The notes beneath the pieces were generated by a model that was not told the DNA's origin, did no database searches, and saw nothing but the letters and a program-made list of their open reading frames with translations. This document shows positions 27,438 to 41,420 of a stretch of 60,449 nucleotides of DNA, piece after piece. The position numbers and the translations under genes were made by a program. Each line of letters starts with the position of its first letter. Position 1 is the first letter of the stretch. The DNA is from Desulfotomaculaceae bacterium (GTDB lineage: Bacteria > Bacillota > Desulfotomaculia > Desulfotomaculales > Pelotomaculaceae): NCBI GenBank assembly GCA_028702695.1, contig JAQVOH010000007.1:1253-61701 (forward strand), given 5' to 3'.

Positions 27438-27461
27438 GTTGTGGGACCTTTGACCCGGATG

Positions 27462-27509
27462 GAATGCAGCATATACCCACGTCCCACATCTCACGTCTCA
27501 CATCTCAAG
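27462..27509. repeat. Pyrimidine-rich intergenic array before rplJ
   Basis: ATGGAATGCAGCATATACCCACG leads into alternating TCCCACATCTCACG units ending in CATCTCAAGAAAGGAGGTG, which is the rplJ ribosome-binding site. The same layout as upstream of cysE and rpsN. Confidence 0.6.
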
Positions 27510-27530
27510 AAAGGAGGTGTTTTAAGAAAA

Positions 27531-28058
27531 GTGCCTATAAGCAAAGCTGAAAAGGAAATCATTATTGAAGAGCTAAAGGAAAAATTTGATAATTCCAAGG
27601 TTGCCATTCTGGCGGACTACCAGGGATTGAACGTGGCTGAAGCGACACGCCTGCGCCGCCGCTTGCGCGAAGCCGGCTGTGAATTCAAAGTGGCAAAAAA
27701 CACCCTGGTGGACCTGGTTGTAAAAAGGCAGGGCCTTGATGAACTCGCTCCATTCCTGAAGGGTCCGGTTGGGATTGCCTTCGGCAATGACCCGGTTGCC
27801 CCCGCCAAAGTGTTGGCCGATTTTATCCGTGAAGCCAAAAAGATGGAAATCAAAGTGGGCGTGCTGGATGGTAAGGTGATTGATGCCAAGGCCGTCAAGG
27901 AACTGGCCGACCTGCCTTCACGGGAAGTGCTTCTGGCCAGGGTGCTGGGTGGCATGCAAGCCCCGCTCTATGGTTTTGCAGGAGTCCTGCAGGGGACCCT
28001 GCGCAGTTTCGTCTATGCTCTGGAAGCTGTTCGCAAGCAGCAGGCCGGCGAAGCGTAG
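27531..28058 (+). CDS. rplJ: 50S ribosomal protein L10
   Basis: A 175-residue stalk-base protein that anchors L7/L12 dimers. The N-terminal ISKAEKEIIIEELKEKF and ILADYQGLNVAEATRLRR contact 23S rRNA, and the C-terminal helix (residues about 135-170) binds L12. The GTG start with AAGGAGGTG eleven bases upstream gives the standard N-terminus; the open frame runs further upstream but that part is leader RNA. Regulation is through the L10 leader. Confidence 0.95.
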   Translation: MPISKAEKEIIIEELKEKFDNSKVAILADYQGLNVAEATRLRRRLREAGCEFKVAKNTLVDLVVKRQGLDELAPFLKGPVGIAFGNDPVAPAKVLADFIREAKKMEIKVGVLDGKVIDAKAVKELADLPSREVLLARVLGGMQAPLYGFAGVLQGTLRSFVYALEAVRKQQAGEA

Positions 28059-28101
28059 CATGAACATGTACATTAAAAAATATCAGGAGGTTTTATAAAA
28101 T

Positions 28102-28476
28102 ATGTCTAAAGTCCAAGAGATTCTCGAAGCTGTTAAGGGTATGACCGTTTTGGAGCTGTCCGAACTGGTCAAAGCGTTTGAAGAGGAATTTGGCGTAAGC
28201 GCCGCGGCTCCCATGGCCATGGCTGCCGCCCCAGGCGCTGCTGCACCGGCAGCAGTAGAAGAACAGACCGAATTTGATGTCATTCTCACCGCTGTAGGTG
28301 ACAAGAAGGTCAACGTAATCAAAATCGTCCGGGAAATTACCGCACTTGGTTTGAAAGAAGCCAAAGATCTGGTTGACGGTGCACCCAAGCCGGTTAAAGA
28401 AAAAACCTCCAAAGAAGAAGCTGAAGCCATTAAGGCCAAGCTTACTGAAGTGGGCGCTTCCGTAGAAATTAAATAA
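28102..28476 (+). CDS. rplL: 50S ribosomal protein L7/L12
   Basis: A 124-residue acidic stalk protein. The N-terminal dimerization helix includes [18 protein letters not shown], an Ala/Pro-rich hinge spans about 34-52, and the C-terminal domain ([20 protein letters not shown]) recruits translation factors. AGGAGGTTTTATAAAAT precedes the ATG. A strong hairpin 35 bp downstream probably ends the unit. Confidence 0.97.
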   Translation: MSKVQEILEAVKGMTVLELSELVKAFEEEFGVSAAAPMAMAAAPGAAAPAAVEEQTEFDVILTAVGDKKVNVIKIVREITALGLKEAKDLVDGAPKPVKEKTSKEEAEAIKAKLTEVGASVEIK

Positions 28477-28511
28477 GAAGTCACATAGCCCTGCAAAAAA
28501 TGGGTCAAAAA

Positions 28512-28543
28512 CTGCCGGACTGCTCATTGGAGCAGTCCGGCAG
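28512..28543. terminator. Hairpin after rplL
   Basis: CTGCCGGACTGCT (28512-28524) and AGCAGTCCGGCAG (28531-28543) form a 13-bp perfect stem. The T-run is poor (CACATATTTCT), so it is a probable or partial terminator between rplL and rpoB. Confidence 0.6.
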
Positions 28544-28621
28544 CACATATTTCTATAGAATATAGAATAAGACCAATACTAAAATCCCACCAAATATTTT
28601 GCAAATATCCCAATATATCTT

Positions 28622-28650
28622 TTGACAATTCAAGTATAATATGCTATCAT
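28622..28650 (+). promoter_or_regulatory. rpoBC promoter
   Basis: TTGACA (28622-28627), 17 bp, TATCAT (28645-28650). The roughly 200-base leader that follows contains a stem CAAAAGCGAGG/CCTTGCTTTTG (28757-28796) and no other feature I can name. Confidence 0.75.
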
Positions 28651-28861
28651 TATAAAATGTCACCAAGGGTAGATTGATTTTTTGTTACGGATCATGGAAT
28701 TAAATGTATTTTCAGGCTGCATCCTGGAAATAATATTTTAGATACTCATAATATATCAAAAGCGAGGTATTGTCAGATCACAAAGCCTTGCTTTTGCATT
28801 GTCTGGATTAGTAAATCAGGGGTTATCCTGTCCATAAATTTACGGGGGTGTGGTGTGCGCG

Positions 28862-32320
<3,459 letters not shown>

Positions 32321-32330
32321 GAAGTGTAAA

Positions 32331-32368
32331 GTGAGTGAGTGGAGGAAACGGTTCCTTGTCTCACTCAC
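32331..32368. repeat. Diverged palindromic repeat between rpoB and rpoC
   Basis: GTGAGTGAG (32331-32339) pairs with CTCACTCAC (32360-32368) around GGAGGAAACGGTTCCTT, a diverged form of the GGGGACGGTTCT core. Confidence 0.6.
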
Positions 32369-32436
32369 CCAAAAGGAATTCACAATATACCTACGCCTTA
32401 TGCCCTACGGCTTACCACCTAAAGGAGGGGTCCTTT

Positions 32437-35400
32437 TTGATAGATTTAAACCACTTTGACCGAATCCGGATTGGCCTTGCTTCCCCCGAACAAATCACTG
32501 CCTGGTCCAGCGGCGAGGTCAAAAAGCCGGAGACTATCAACTACCGCACACTCAAGCCCGAAAAAGACGGGCTCTTCTGCGAGCGCATTTTCGGACCCAC
32601 GCGGGACTGGGAATGTCATTGTGGCAAGTATAAGCGGGTCCGCTATAAAGGCGTCATCTGCGACCGTTGCGGTGTAGAAGTAACCCGCTCCAAGGTCCGA
32701 CGCGAGAGGCTTGGCCACATTGACCTGGCTGCGCCGGTATCTCATATTTGGTACTTCAAGGGCATCCCCAGTCGCATGGGGCTCCTGTTGGATATGTCCC
32801 CACGGGCTTTGGAGAAGGTCCTCTATTTTGTTTCCTATATAGTAACAGACCCTGGTGAAACTGGAATGATTAAAAAACAGCTCCTGACCGAGTCTGAGTA
32901 CCGTGAAAACCGGGAAAAGTACGGCGCGGCCTTTAAAGCCGGCATGGGCGCTGAGGCGGTTAAGAAGCTGCTGAAGGAAATCAACCTCGAGGAAATGGCC
33001 ATAGAACTTCGCCATGAACTCAAAGAGGTCACCGGTCAGCGAAGAATCCGGGCTATTCGCCGCCTGGAGGTGGTCGAAGCCTTCCGGAAATCTGGCAACA
33101 GGCCGGATTGGATGATCATGGATGTAGTTCCGGTCATTCCACCAGAATTGCGTCCCATGGTACAATTGGACGGAGGTCGTTTTGCCACCTCAGACTTAAA
33201 CGACCTTTACCGCCGGGTGATCAACCGTAACAACCGTCTCAAGAGGCTTTTGGATCTCGGCGCTCCGGACATTATCGTGCGCAACGAAAAGCGGATGCTG
33301 CAGGAAGCTGTGGACGCTTTGATCGATAACGGTCGCCGCGGCCGCCCTGTAACGGGGCCCGGCAACCGGCCTTTGAAATCGCTCTCTGATATGCTCAAAG
33401 GCAAACAAGGCCGTTTCCGCCAGAATCTTTTGGGCAAGCGGGTTGACTACTCCGGCCGCTCAGTCATCGTGGTCGGGCCGGAACTGCACATTCACCAGTG
33501 CGGCTTGCCCAAGGAAATGGCGCTGGAGTTATTCAAGCCCTTCGTGATGAAGCGCCTGGTTAATGAAGGCTTCGCCCACAACATCAAAAGCGCCAAGCGA
33601 ATGGTTGAGCGGGTGCGGCCCGAGGTCTGGGACGTCCTCGAAGAAGTCATAGCTGAGCACCCGGTGATGCTGAACAGGGCGCCGACACTGCACCGCCTTG
33701 GCATCCAGGCCTTCGAGCCGGTACTGGTGGAGGGCCGGGCTATCAAGATCCACCCCCTGGTCTGTACTGCTTATAACGCCGACTTTGACGGTGACCAGAT
33801 GGCTGTGCACGTACCACTTTCCGCTGAAGCGCAGGCCGAATGCAGGCTGCTGATGCTTTCGTCCAACAACATCTTGAACCCCAAGGACGGGAAGCCCGTG
33901 GCCGTTCCCACCCAGGATATGGTGTTGGGCAGCTACTATCTGACCATGGAGCGGGAGAATGATTTAGGCGAGGGCATGTGTTTTGCAAATAGTAACGAGG
34001 CCGTGATGGCCTATGAAAATAATTGCGTCTCTCTGCATGCCAGAATCAAGGTCCGCCTCGAGGAGCTGGGTCTGATGGAAACCACTGTAGGCAGGGTAAT
34101 ATTTAACGAAGTAATTCCCAGGGAACTGGGTTATATCAACCAGGTGGCGGCGAAAAAAGTCTTAAGCGGAATAGTCGACGACTGCTACCGCAAGATGGGC
34201 TTCTCAGAAACCACCAAGCTTTTGGACGGGATTAAGAAGTTGGGCTTTACCTATGCCACCAGGGCCGGTGTCACCATCGGCATCCAGGACATCACTATTC
34301 CCGAGGCGAAAAAGGAAATCCTAAAAGAGGCGGAAAAGACTGTTGAAAAGGTGGAAACGCAGTACAGGCGCGGCCTGATTACTGATGATGAGCGCTACCG
34401 CACCGTGATCGGGGTTTGGAATAAAGCCACCAAGGACGTGACCGAGGCCCTAATTGCGACCCTTTCGCATTTCAACCCGGTCTACATGATGGCCGACTCC
34501 GGAGCTCGCGGTAACATCCAGCAGATCCGCCAATTGGCCGGCATGCGGGGTCTGATGGCCGACCCGTCCGGACGGATTATCGACCTGCCCATTAAGGCTA
34601 ACTTCAGGGAAGGATTGACCGTCCTGGAATACTTTATTTCCACGCACGGCGCCAGGAAGGGTCTGGCCGATACTGCGCTGCGGACAGCCGACTCCGGTTA
34701 TCTGACCCGCCGTCTGGTGGACGTGGCCCAGGACGTAATCGTCCGTGAGATCGACTGCGGGACCACCCAGGGTATTGAGGTCAAGGAAATCAAGGACGGC
34801 ACAGAGGTTATTGAAAAGCTAGAGGACAGGATTATCGGGCGAGCGGCGCCTGAGGATATCAAACACCCTGAGACTGGTGAAATACTGGTCCACGCCGGCA
34901 CGGAAATATCTGAAGAAGCAGCGGATATAATCGTTGCATCCGGCATCACAAAGGTTAAAATCCGTTCGGTTTTAACCTGCAGAAGCCGCTTTGGTGTCTG
35001 CATCAAGTGCTACGGTCGCAATTTGGCCACCGGTCGCAAGGTGGATATAGGTGAAGCGGTGGGTATCATTGCCGCCCAGAGCATAGGCGAGCCGGGCACC
35101 CAGTTGACCATGCGTACCTTCCATACCGGTGGCGTGGCCGGGGACGATATTACTCAGGGCCTGCCACGGGTAGAGGAATTATTTGAGGCCCGCCGGCCCA
35201 AGGGCCAGTCCATTGTAGCCGAGGCCGATGGTTTGGTCGACGTGCGCGAGGTCAAGGGACGCAGGGAAATCGAGGTCACCACTGATGAAGGCGAGAAGGC
35301 CGTCTACCTGGTGCCTTATGGAGCTCGTCTGAAAGTAAGCGACGGTGAGCACATCTATGCTGGTGATGAACTTACCGAAGGCTCCGTCAACCCGCACGAT

Positions 35401-35943
35401 CTCTTAAAAATTAAAGGGGTGCAGGGGGTTCAGGTATATCTGCTCCATGAGGTGCAGCGGGTTTATCGCCTGCAGGGTGTGGATATCAACGATAAGCATA
35501 TAGAAGTGATGATTCGCCAGATGATGCGCAAGGTAAAAATTGAGGAGCCCGGTGATACCGAAATGCTGCCGGGCGGGCTGATTGATATCTTCGAGTTCGA
35601 GGAAGAGAACAGCAAGGCTATGGCCAATGGCGGAGAAGCCGCCACGGCCAAGCCGGTGCTTTTGGGTATTACCAAGGCCTCCCTGGCCACAGACTCCTTC
35701 CTCTCGGCGGCTTCCTTCCAGGAAACCACGCGGGTGCTGACCGAGGCGGCCATCAAGGGCAAGACGGACCCGCTTTTGGGTCTGAAGGAAAACGTGATTA
35801 TCGGCAAGCTTGTCCCCGCCGGAACCGGCATGTCGCGCTACCGCAATATCAGCATCACCGCGGATGAAGAGCCGGTCGGCATGGTCGAAGAGGATATCGT
35901 TCCGGAAGCCAACGACGACCTTCACATGGAGACACCGGTGTAA
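32437..35943 (+). CDS. rpoC: DNA-directed RNA polymerase subunit beta'
   Basis: A subunit of about 1168 residues. The N-terminal zinc site is [19 protein letters not shown], and the catalytic NADFDGD that holds the active-site magnesium is at about 447. The trigger-loop and bridge region ([11 protein letters not shown]) follows, with a second zinc cluster ([13 protein letters not shown]). TTG 32437 is chosen: it gives the family start [18 protein letters not shown] with AAAGGAGGGG upstream, while the open frame before it is intergenic repeat. Confidence 0.97.
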   Translation: MIDLNHFDRIRIGLASPEQITAWSSGEVKKPETINYRTLKPEKDGLFCERIFGPTRDWECHCGKYKRVRYKGVICDRCGVEVTRSKVRRERLGHIDLAAPVSHIWYFKGIPSRMGLLLDMSPRALEKVLYFVSYIVTDPGETGMIKKQLLTESEYRENREKYGAAFKAGMGAEAVKKLLKEINLEEMAIELRHELKEVTGQRRIRAIRRLEVVEAFRKSGNRPDWMIMDVVPVIPPELRPMVQLDGGRFATSDLNDLYRRVINRNNRLKRLLDLGAPDIIVRNEKRMLQEAVDALIDNGRRGRPVTGPGNRPLKSLSDMLKGKQGRFRQNLLGKRVDYSGRSVIVVGPELHIHQCGLPKEMALELFKPFVMKRLVNEGFAHNIKSAKRMVERVRPEVWDVLEEVIAEHPVMLNRAPTLHRLGIQAFEPVLVEGRAIKIHPLVCTAYNADFDGDQMAVHVPLSAEAQAECRLLMLSSNNILNPKDGKPVAVPTQDMVLGSYYLTMERENDLGEGMCFANSNEAVMAYENNCVSLHARIKVRLEELGLMETTVGRVIFNEVIPRELGYINQVAAKKVLSGIVDDCYRKMGFSETTKLLDGIKKLGFTYATRAGVTIGIQDITIPEAKKEILKEAEKTVEKVETQYRRGLITDDERYRTVIGVWNKATKDVTEALIATLSHFNPVYMMADSGARGNIQQIRQLAGMRGLMADPSGRIIDLPIKANFREGLTVLEYFISTHGARKGLADTALRTADSGYLTRRLVDVAQDVIVREIDCGTTQGIEVKEIKDGTEVIEKLEDRIIGRAAPEDIKHPETGEILVHAGTEISEEAADIIVASGITKVKIRSVLTCRSRFGVCIKCYGRNLATGRKVDIGEAVGIIAAQSIGEPGTQLTMRTFHTGGVAGDDITQGLPRVEELFEARRPKGQSIVAEADGLVDVREVKGRREIEVTTDEGEKAVYLVPYGARLKVSDGEHIYAGDELTEGSVNPHDLLKIKGVQGVQVYLLHEVQRVYRLQGVDINDKHIEVMIRQMMRKVKIEEPGDTEMLPGGLIDIFEFEEENSKAMANGGEAATAKPVLLGITKASLATDSFLSAASFQETTRVLTEAAIKGKTDPLLGLKENVIIGKLVPAGTGMSRYRNISITADEEPVGMVEEDIVPEANDDLHMETPV

Positions 35944-35950
35944 AGGACTC

Positions 35951-36022
35951 ATGAGGAAGCAGGGGGACGGTTCTCTTGAGGAAGCAAGAGAACCGTCCCC
36001 CTGCTTCCTCTCTGCTTCCTCA
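35951..36022. repeat. Double palindromic repeat after rpoC
   Basis: Two cores face each other: AGGGGGACGGTTCTCTT and AAGAGAACCGTCCCCCT, with GAGGAAGC/GCTTCCTC stems and an extra CTCTGCTTCCTCAT on the right. The whole 72 bp folds into one long stem. It starts eight bases after the rpoC stop and could act as a terminator, although no T-run follows. Confidence 0.85.
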
Positions 36023-36066
36023 TAACCACGTTTAATCATTTGGCAGGGGACATGAGTGAGGAATTA

Positions 36067-36095
36067 TTGACAATGGCTTCATCAGGTGATAAAAT
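36067..36095 (+). promoter_or_regulatory. Promoter of the str operon
   Basis: TTGACA (36067-36072), 17 bp, TAAAAT (36090-36095), 38 bp before the L7Ae-like gene. Confidence 0.8.
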
Positions 36096-36133
36096 GTTCA
36101 AGTGTGTCTGGACTGCAGGAGGTGTAAGCCGAC

Positions 36134-36385
36134 ATGGCTTACAAAAGGCTTATGTCTGCCAAGAAAAGAACGGTCGGTTCCAAAGAGACCCTGAAGGCGA
36201 TTGAACGGGGTCAGGCAAAAGTGGTTTACGTGGCCCAAGGCGCGGACCGGCACGTTGTCGATCCTATTATTCAGGCATGCGTTGCCAAAGGTGTTACGGT
36301 GATCGAGGTAGATTCCATGCTGGCGCTGGGCAAGGCCTGTCGCATCGAGGTAGGCTGCGCCTCGGCAGCCATAGTTGAGGAATAA
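36134..36385 (+). CDS. L7Ae-family kink-turn RNA-binding protein (RplGB/YbxF)
   Basis: An 83-residue single-domain protein of the L7Ae/L30e/YbxF fold. TVGSKETLKAIERGQAKVVYVA and the later GVTVIEV/LGKACRIEVG blocks fit. Homologues bind kink-turn RNA, and several associate with the ribosome during growth. It has its own promoter and Shine-Dalgarno (GCAGGAGGTG) and heads the str operon before rpsL, as in Bacillus. Confidence 0.9.
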   Translation: MAYKRLMSAKKRTVGSKETLKAIERGQAKVVYVAQGADRHVVDPIIQACVAKGVTVIEVDSMLALGKACRIEVGCASAAIVEE

Positions 36386-36431
36386 AAATATTTTACCATA
36401 CTCTATCAGTTAGAAAGGAGGTGCATTCGTT

Positions 36432-36806
36432 ATGCCAACCATCAGCCAATTGGTCCGCAATGGTCGTAAAGCAATTCCAAAAAAATCCATGGCTCCGGCC
36501 TTGAAAGAGTGTCCACAAAAGAGGGGTGTCTGCACCAGGGTTTACACTACTACTCCTAAAAAACCAAACTCTGCTTTGCGTAAAGTAGCCCGTGTCAGGC
36601 TTACCCACGGTATTGAGGTTACCTCATATATTCCTGGTATTGGACACAACCTACAGGAGCACTCGGTCGTTCTTGTCAGAGGCGGCAGGATCAAGGATCT
36701 GCCAGGCGTTAGGTACCACATCGTGCGCGGCGCTTTGGACGCCGCAGGAGTGCAGAACAGAAACCAGGCTCGCTCCAAATATGGCGCCAAAAAGCCCAAG
36801 AAGTAA
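36432..36806 (+). CDS. rpsL: 30S ribosomal protein S12
   Basis: A 124-residue decoding-centre protein. The highly conserved [17 protein letters not shown] and [19 protein letters not shown] are present, the sites of streptomycin-resistance mutations; the lysines found in sensitive strains are retained (TTPKKPNS). AAAGGAGGTGC precedes the ATG. Confidence 0.97.
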   Translation: MPTISQLVRNGRKAIPKKSMAPALKECPQKRGVCTRVYTTTPKKPNSALRKVARVRLTHGIEVTSYIPGIGHNLQEHSVVLVRGGRIKDLPGVRYHIVRGALDAAGVQNRNQARSKYGAKKPKK

Positions 36807-36849
36807 ATTTATTATAGATACTTAATTTTACGGCAAAGGGGGGATAAAT

Positions 36850-37320
36850 ATGCCTAGAAGAGGTGCAGCTTCAAAACTTGAAATATTACCGGATCCCGTA
36901 TATAGCAGCACAGTGTTGACCAAACTGATCAACCAGATGATGCAGGATGGCAAGAAAAGCCTCTCTGAAGCAATAGTCTACGGGGCGCTGGATATAGTAA
37001 AGGAAAAGACCGGCAAGGACGGGTTAGAGATTTTTGAGACAGCAATGAAAAATGTTATGCCGGTGCTTGAGGTGAAAGCCCGCCGTGTAGGTGGCGCCAA
37101 CTATCAGGTGCCGATCGAAGTTCGTCATGAACGCAAGCAGACACTGGGTATTCGCTGGCTGACCAAGTATTCCCGGGAGCGCGCAGGACGTACCATGGAG
37201 GATAAACTCGCCAACGAAATTATGGATGCGGCGGCGGGTACCGGTGCTTCAGTTAAGAAGAGAGAAGACACACATAAAATGGCAGAAGCTAACAAGGCAT
37301 TTGCGCACTATAGGTGGTAA
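36850..37320 (+). CDS. rpsG: 30S ribosomal protein S7
   Basis: A 156-residue head protein that nucleates the 3' domain of 16S r[21 protein letters not shown] and the [15 protein letters not shown] segment are typical. It often represses the str operon by binding its own mRNA. fusA follows after a 14-bp gap with GGGAGGG. Confidence 0.97.
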   Translation: MPRRGAASKLEILPDPVYSSTVLTKLINQMMQDGKKSLSEAIVYGALDIVKEKTGKDGLEIFETAMKNVMPVLEVKARRVGGANYQVPIEVRHERKQTLGIRWLTKYSRERAGRTMEDKLANEIMDAAAGTGASVKKREDTHKMAEANKAFAHYRW

Positions 37321-37334
37321 AGGGAGGGTTCTTT

Positions 37335-39428
37335 ATGGCGCGTCATTTTCCGTTAGACAAAATAAGAAACATTGGCATCATGGCCCATATCGACGCCGGC
37401 AAGACCACCACCACCGAACGGATACTGTTCTATACAGGTAGAGTTCATAAAATTGGGGAAGTTCACGACGGGGCAGCGACCATGGACTGGATGGTTCAGG
37501 AACAGGAGCGGGGGATTACTATTACTTCCGCCGCTACCAGCTGCCAGTGGCGTGATAGCCAGATTAATATAATCGACACGCCAGGGCACGTGGACTTCAC
37601 AATGGAAGTAGAGCGCTCCCTGCGCGTACTTGATGGCGCGGTTGCAGTTTTTTGCTCGGTTGGCGGTGTTGAGCCGCAGTCGGAAACTGTATGGCGGCAG
37701 GCCGATAAGTATGGTGTACCGCGTATCGCCTATATTAATAAGATGGATCGCGTCGGGGCTGATTTTTACCGCGGCGTGAGCATGATCAAGGAGCGCTTAG
37801 GCGCAAACCCGGTACCCCTGCAGATTCCAGTCGGGGTGGAGGACAGCTTCCGCGGAGTTATCGACCTGGTCAGAAACAAAGCTATCATGTACATGGACGA
37901 CATGGGCACTTGTCGCGAAGAGACCGATATTCCGCAGGATATGGCTGAAGAGGTCAAAGGTATGAGGGAAAGTCTGATTGAGGCAGTAGCCGAGTCGGAT
38001 GAGGACCTGATGCTGAAGTACCTCAATAATGAGGAAATCACAGAAGAAGAAATCAAAAAAGGCCTGCGCAAGGCGACCCTGGCGGTAAAACTGATTCCGG
38101 TAATATGCGGCTCCGCCTTTAAAAACAAAGGAGTGCAGTCGCTCCTGGACGCAATTGTGGATTACCTGCCCGCGCCCACCGACATTCCCCCGATGAAGGG
38201 CACAAACCCCCGGGATGGTGAAGAGGAAGAGCGCGCGGCCAGAGATGATGAGCCATTCGCAGCCCTGGCTTTTAAGATTGCAGTTGACCCCTATGTGGGC
38301 AGGCTGACCTTCTTCCGGGTCTACTCCGGGCAATTAAAGACCGGCTCATACGTTTTCAACTCTGTCAAGGGACGCAGGGAGAGGATCGGCCGCATTTTAA
38401 GGATGCATGCCAACCACCGCGAAGATATCGACGAGGTTTTTGCCGGTGATATCGTGGCGGCCGTGGGTCTGAAGGCGACCGGCACCGGTGACACCCTGTG
38501 CGACGAAAAGAGTCAGGTGGTCCTGGAGTCGATGGACTTTCCAGAGCCGGTAATCCAGGTGGCCATTGAGCCCAAAACCAAGGCGGACCAGGAAAAAATG
38601 GGCATGGCCCTGCAGAAACTGGCTGAAGAAGACCCCACCTTTAGAATTAACACCGATGTCGAAACCGGCCAGACGCTGATCTCCGGCATGGGCGAGTTGC
38701 ACCTGGAAATTATCGTGGACAGGATGCTCAGGGAATTCAAGGTGGATGCCAACGTCGGCCGGCCGCAGGTGGCTTACAAAGAAACCATTCGTAGAAAAGT
38801 TAAAGCTGAAGGCAAGTTTATTCGCCAGTCCGGTGGCCGTGGCCAGTATGGCCACGTGGTGCTCGAAATTGAGCCGAGGGAGCCTGGCGAGGGCTACCTG
38901 TTCACCAATAAAATTATCGGCGGTGTTGTTCCCAGAGAGTACATCGGGCCAGTTGACGCAGGTGTCAAGGAAGCCATGGAAAATGGCGTTTTGGCTGGCT
39001 TCCCCGTTGTTGACGTTGGAGTTACCCTGGTGGATGGTTCCTACCATGATGTGGACTCCTCTGAAATGGCTTTCAAGATCGCGGGTTCTATGGGCTTTAA
39101 GAACGCTGCAGCCAAGGCTGGCGCAGCTCTTTTGGAGCCGGTCATGAAGGTTGAAGTGACGGTCAACGACGAGTACATGGGTGACGTTATCGGTGACTTA
39201 AACTCGCGGCGGGGCCGCATCGAGGAAATGGAAGCACGCAACGGGGCCCAGATTATCCACGCCGTTGTTCCTCTTTCTGAAATGTTTGGCTACGCGACCG
39301 ACCTGCGGTCACGCACCCAGGGTCGGGGCGTCTACTCCATGCAGTTCAGCCACTATGTTCAAACGCCGGATAGTATTGCAGAGGGAATTATTGCCAGGAG
39401 GCAGGGACACGCTATTGGTAATATTTAG
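37335..39428 (+). CDS. fusA: Elongation factor G
   Basis: A translocase GTPase of about 697 residues. G1 is [12 protein letters not shown], the switch region reads [12 protein letters not shown]3 is DTPGHVDF and G4 is NKMDR; domains II to V follow with AYKETIR and the C-terminal RTQGRG. It drives tRNA-mRNA translocation and ribosome recycling. ATG 37335 gives [12 protein letters not shown] with GGGAGGG six bases upstream; the earlier in-frame start lies inside rpsG. Confidence 0.97.
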   Translation: MARHFPLDKIRNIGIMAHIDAGKTTTTERILFYTGRVHKIGEVHDGAATMDWMVQEQERGITITSAATSCQWRDSQINIIDTPGHVDFTMEVERSLRVLDGAVAVFCSVGGVEPQSETVWRQADKYGVPRIAYINKMDRVGADFYRGVSMIKERLGANPVPLQIPVGVEDSFRGVIDLVRNKAIMYMDDMGTCREETDIPQDMAEEVKGMRESLIEAVAESDEDLMLKYLNNEEITEEEIKKGLRKATLAVKLIPVICGSAFKNKGVQSLLDAIVDYLPAPTDIPPMKGTNPRDGEEEERAARDDEPFAALAFKIAVDPYVGRLTFFRVYSGQLKTGSYVFNSVKGRRERIGRILRMHANHREDIDEVFAGDIVAAVGLKATGTGDTLCDEKSQVVLESMDFPEPVIQVAIEPKTKADQEKMGMALQKLAEEDPTFRINTDVETGQTLISGMGELHLEIIVDRMLREFKVDANVGRPQVAYKETIRRKVKAEGKFIRQSGGRGQYGHVVLEIEPREPGEGYLFTNKIIGGVVPREYIGPVDAGVKEAMENGVLAGFPVVDVGVTLVDGSYHDVDSSEMAFKIAGSMGFKNAAAKAGAALLEPVMKVEVTVNDEYMGDVIGDLNSRRGRIEEMEARNGAQIIHAVVPLSEMFGYATDLRSRTQGRGVYSMQFSHYVQTPDSIAEGIIARRQGHAIGNI

Positions 39429-39487
39429 CGGCCCTTCCCGGGCACAAGCATTAACAAGTTAAGAATCTCAAGGAGGTTGAAAGACCA

Positions 39488-40690
39488 ATGGCAAAACAAA
39501 AGTACGAGCGCACTAAACCTCACGTTAATATCGGAACCATCGGCCACGTAGACCACGGCAAGACCACGCTTACAGCCGCCATCACTATGGTGCTGAGCAC
39601 CGTAGGCGGGGCCTCGGTCAAGAAGTACGCCGAAATCGACGCTGCTCCGGAAGAGCGCGCGCGTGGGATCACGATCAACACCTCCCACGTAGAATATGAA
39701 ACCACCAACCGGCACTATGCCCACGTCGACTGCCCTGGCCACGCTGACTACATTAAGAATATGATCACCGGCGCCGCCCAGATGGACGGATCGATCCTGG
39801 TCGTATCCTCCGCCGACGGCCCCATGCCCCAGACCCGTGAGCACATCCTGCTGGCCCGCCAGGTCGGCGTTCCCTACATCGTTGTCTATATGAATAAGGC
39901 CGATCAGGTTGACGACCCTGAACTGCTGGAACTGGTAGACATGGAAATACGCGAGCTCTTAACCTCCTATGAATTCCCCGGCGACGATATTCCCATCATC
40001 ACCGGCTCCGCCTTAAAAGCCATGGAGTGTGCCTGCGGCAAGAGAGACTGCCAGTGGTGCAAATCGATCTGGGACCTGATGGACGCCGTGGACTCATATA
40101 TACCCACCCCGCAGCGGGCCATTGACAAGCCCTTTTTGATGCCCGTAGAAGACGTTTTCACCATCACGGGGCGCGGCACCGTCGCCACCGGCAGGGTAGA
40201 ACGTGGCCAGGTTAAAGTACAGGAAGAAGTCGAAATCGTTGGTTTTGACGAGAAGCCACGCAAGACCGTCGTAACCGGCGTTGAGATGTTCAGGAAGCTT
40301 TTGGACAGCGGCCAGGCCGGCGACAACATTGGCTGCCTGTTGCGCGGTGTAGACCGCAAAGAAATCGAGCGGGGCCAGGTGCTGGCCAAACCCGGCAGCA
40401 TCAAGCCGCACACGAAATGCAACGCTGAAGTATACGTCCTGACCAAAGAAGAAGGCGGGCGTCATACCCCATTCTTTAACGGCTACCGTCCCCAGTTTTA
40501 TTTCCGGACCACCGACGTGACCGGTGTTGCCACCCTGCCCGAAGGCATTGAGATGGTCATGCCCGGCGACAACGTTAAGATCTCCATTGACCTGATCACC
40601 CCGATCGCCATCGAAGAAGGCCTGCGTTTTGCTATCCGTGAAGGCGGCCGCACCGTGGGCGCCGGAGTTGTGACAGGCGTAAGAGAGTAG
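39488..40690 (+). CDS. tuf: Elongation factor Tu, copy 2
   Basis: The same 400-residue EF-Tu as at 23239, with no amino-acid change and only a handful of silent differences that I could see (for example in codons 3 and 13 and near the 3' end). Even the ribosome-binding leader AGGAGGTTGAAAGACCA matches, while the flanks differ. This copy is the classical str-operon member after fusA. The near identity suggests recent duplication or gene conversion. Confidence 0.98.
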   Translation: MAKQKYERTKPHVNIGTIGHVDHGKTTLTAAITMVLSTVGGASVKKYAEIDAAPEERARGITINTSHVEYETTNRHYAHVDCPGHADYIKNMITGAAQMDGSILVVSSADGPMPQTREHILLARQVGVPYIVVYMNKADQVDDPELLELVDMEIRELLTSYEFPGDDIPIITGSALKAMECACGKRDCQWCKSIWDLMDAVDSYIPTPQRAIDKPFLMPVEDVFTITGRGTVATGRVERGQVKVQEEVEIVGFDEKPRKTVVTGVEMFRKLLDSGQAGDNIGCLLRGVDRKEIERGQVLAKPGSIKPHTKCNAEVYVLTKEEGGRHTPFFNGYRPQFYFRTTDVTGVATLPEGIEMVMPGDNVKISIDLITPIAIEEGLRFAIREGGRTVGAGVVTGVRE

Positions 40691-40954
40691 CCAATATAAT
40701 CAAGCCAAGCCGCGAATTTATTCGCACATTTTACCCCAAAGGAAGGCCAATAAGGCCATTGGGAATGCCTTGCAGCGGCGTCGGCGTCTTACAGCTGACT
40801 TTCGAAGCCACCTGTAAGACAGGGAATAAATCCGATGATGTGAAAGGTTGCCAATTCGTAAAGTCGGACCAACATTTTTATGACTACCGGCGGCCGAAAT
40901 GGGGAATTTTCACTGAGGAGTCCGCTAATCGGGCGAAAAGGAGGACCAAGAGAA
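40691..40954 (+). promoter_or_regulatory. Structured leader between tuf2 and rpsJ
   Basis: This 264-bp gap contains a palindrome GCGAATTTATTCGC (40712-40725), a stem TCTTACAG/CTGTAAGA (40787-40794 with 40812-40819), and a 5-bp stem GTCCG/CGGGC just before the rpsJ Shine-Dalgarno AAGGAGG. I see no consensus promoter. It may be an autoregulatory S10-operon leader; no family match could be tested. Confidence 0.35.
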
Positions 40955-41263
40955 ATGCAAAACCAAAAAATACGGATCAGGCTTAAGGCTTACGATCATC
41001 ATATGCTCGACCAGTCCGCCCAAAAGATCGTTGAAACAGCAAAGAGAACGGGCGCTTCTGTAGCAGGGCCGATCCCCCTGCCGACAGAGAAGAACGTGTA
41101 TACCATTTTGCGGAGCCCCCACGTCAACAAGGACTCCCGCGAGCAGTTTGAAATGCGCACCCACAAGCGGCTGATTGACATTCTGGATCCCACTCCGAAG
41201 ACTGTCGACTCCCTGATGCGCCTGGATCTGCCCGCTGGCGTGGACATTGAGATTAAACTGTAA
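40955..41263 (+). CDS. rpsJ: 30S ribosomal protein S10
   Basis: A 102-residue protein reading [20 protein letters not shown] with the long loop [20 protein letters not shown]. It is a head protein and also the NusE antitermination factor that pairs with NusB. ATG 40955, ten bases after AAGGAGG, gives the family N-terminus; the longer open frame upstream is leader. It is the first gene of the S10-spc-alpha superoperon. Confidence 0.96.
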   Translation: MQNQKIRIRLKAYDHHMLDQSAQKIVETAKRTGASVAGPIPLPTEKNVYTILRSPHVNKDSREQFEMRTHKRLIDILDPTPKTVDSLMRLDLPAGVDIEIKL

Positions 41264-41420
41264 CAGCACTTTATTTGCACGGATTTTGTGTAGTGCATAC
41301 ATTTAGTGGAATAAAGGTCCCACGACCAACGACTAAAATGCAATGTTGGGAACCAGCTCAACCTCTTGCTACAGAAATTAGAAGTCTAAAAAATAGACTT
41401 CAAAACGGAGGCGCGAAAGA

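Noticed and set aside
27339-27530. Upstream extension of the rplJ reading frame
   Set aside because: The region folds as the L10 leader and then spacer repeats; the family N-terminus and Shine-Dalgarno place the start at GTG 27531.
35404-36039. Minus-strand frame of 211 codons opposite the end of rpoC
   Set aside because: It is antisense to rpoC and starts in repeat DNA, with no ribosome-binding site; it arises from codon bias on the opposite strand.
40912-40944. Hammerhead-ribozyme-like core CTGAGGA-stem-GAAA before rpsJ
   Set aside because: CTGANGA, a 5-bp stem II and GAAA are present, but I could not find matching stems I and III or a cleavage triplet, and the 3' part is simply the rpsJ Shine-Dalgarno.
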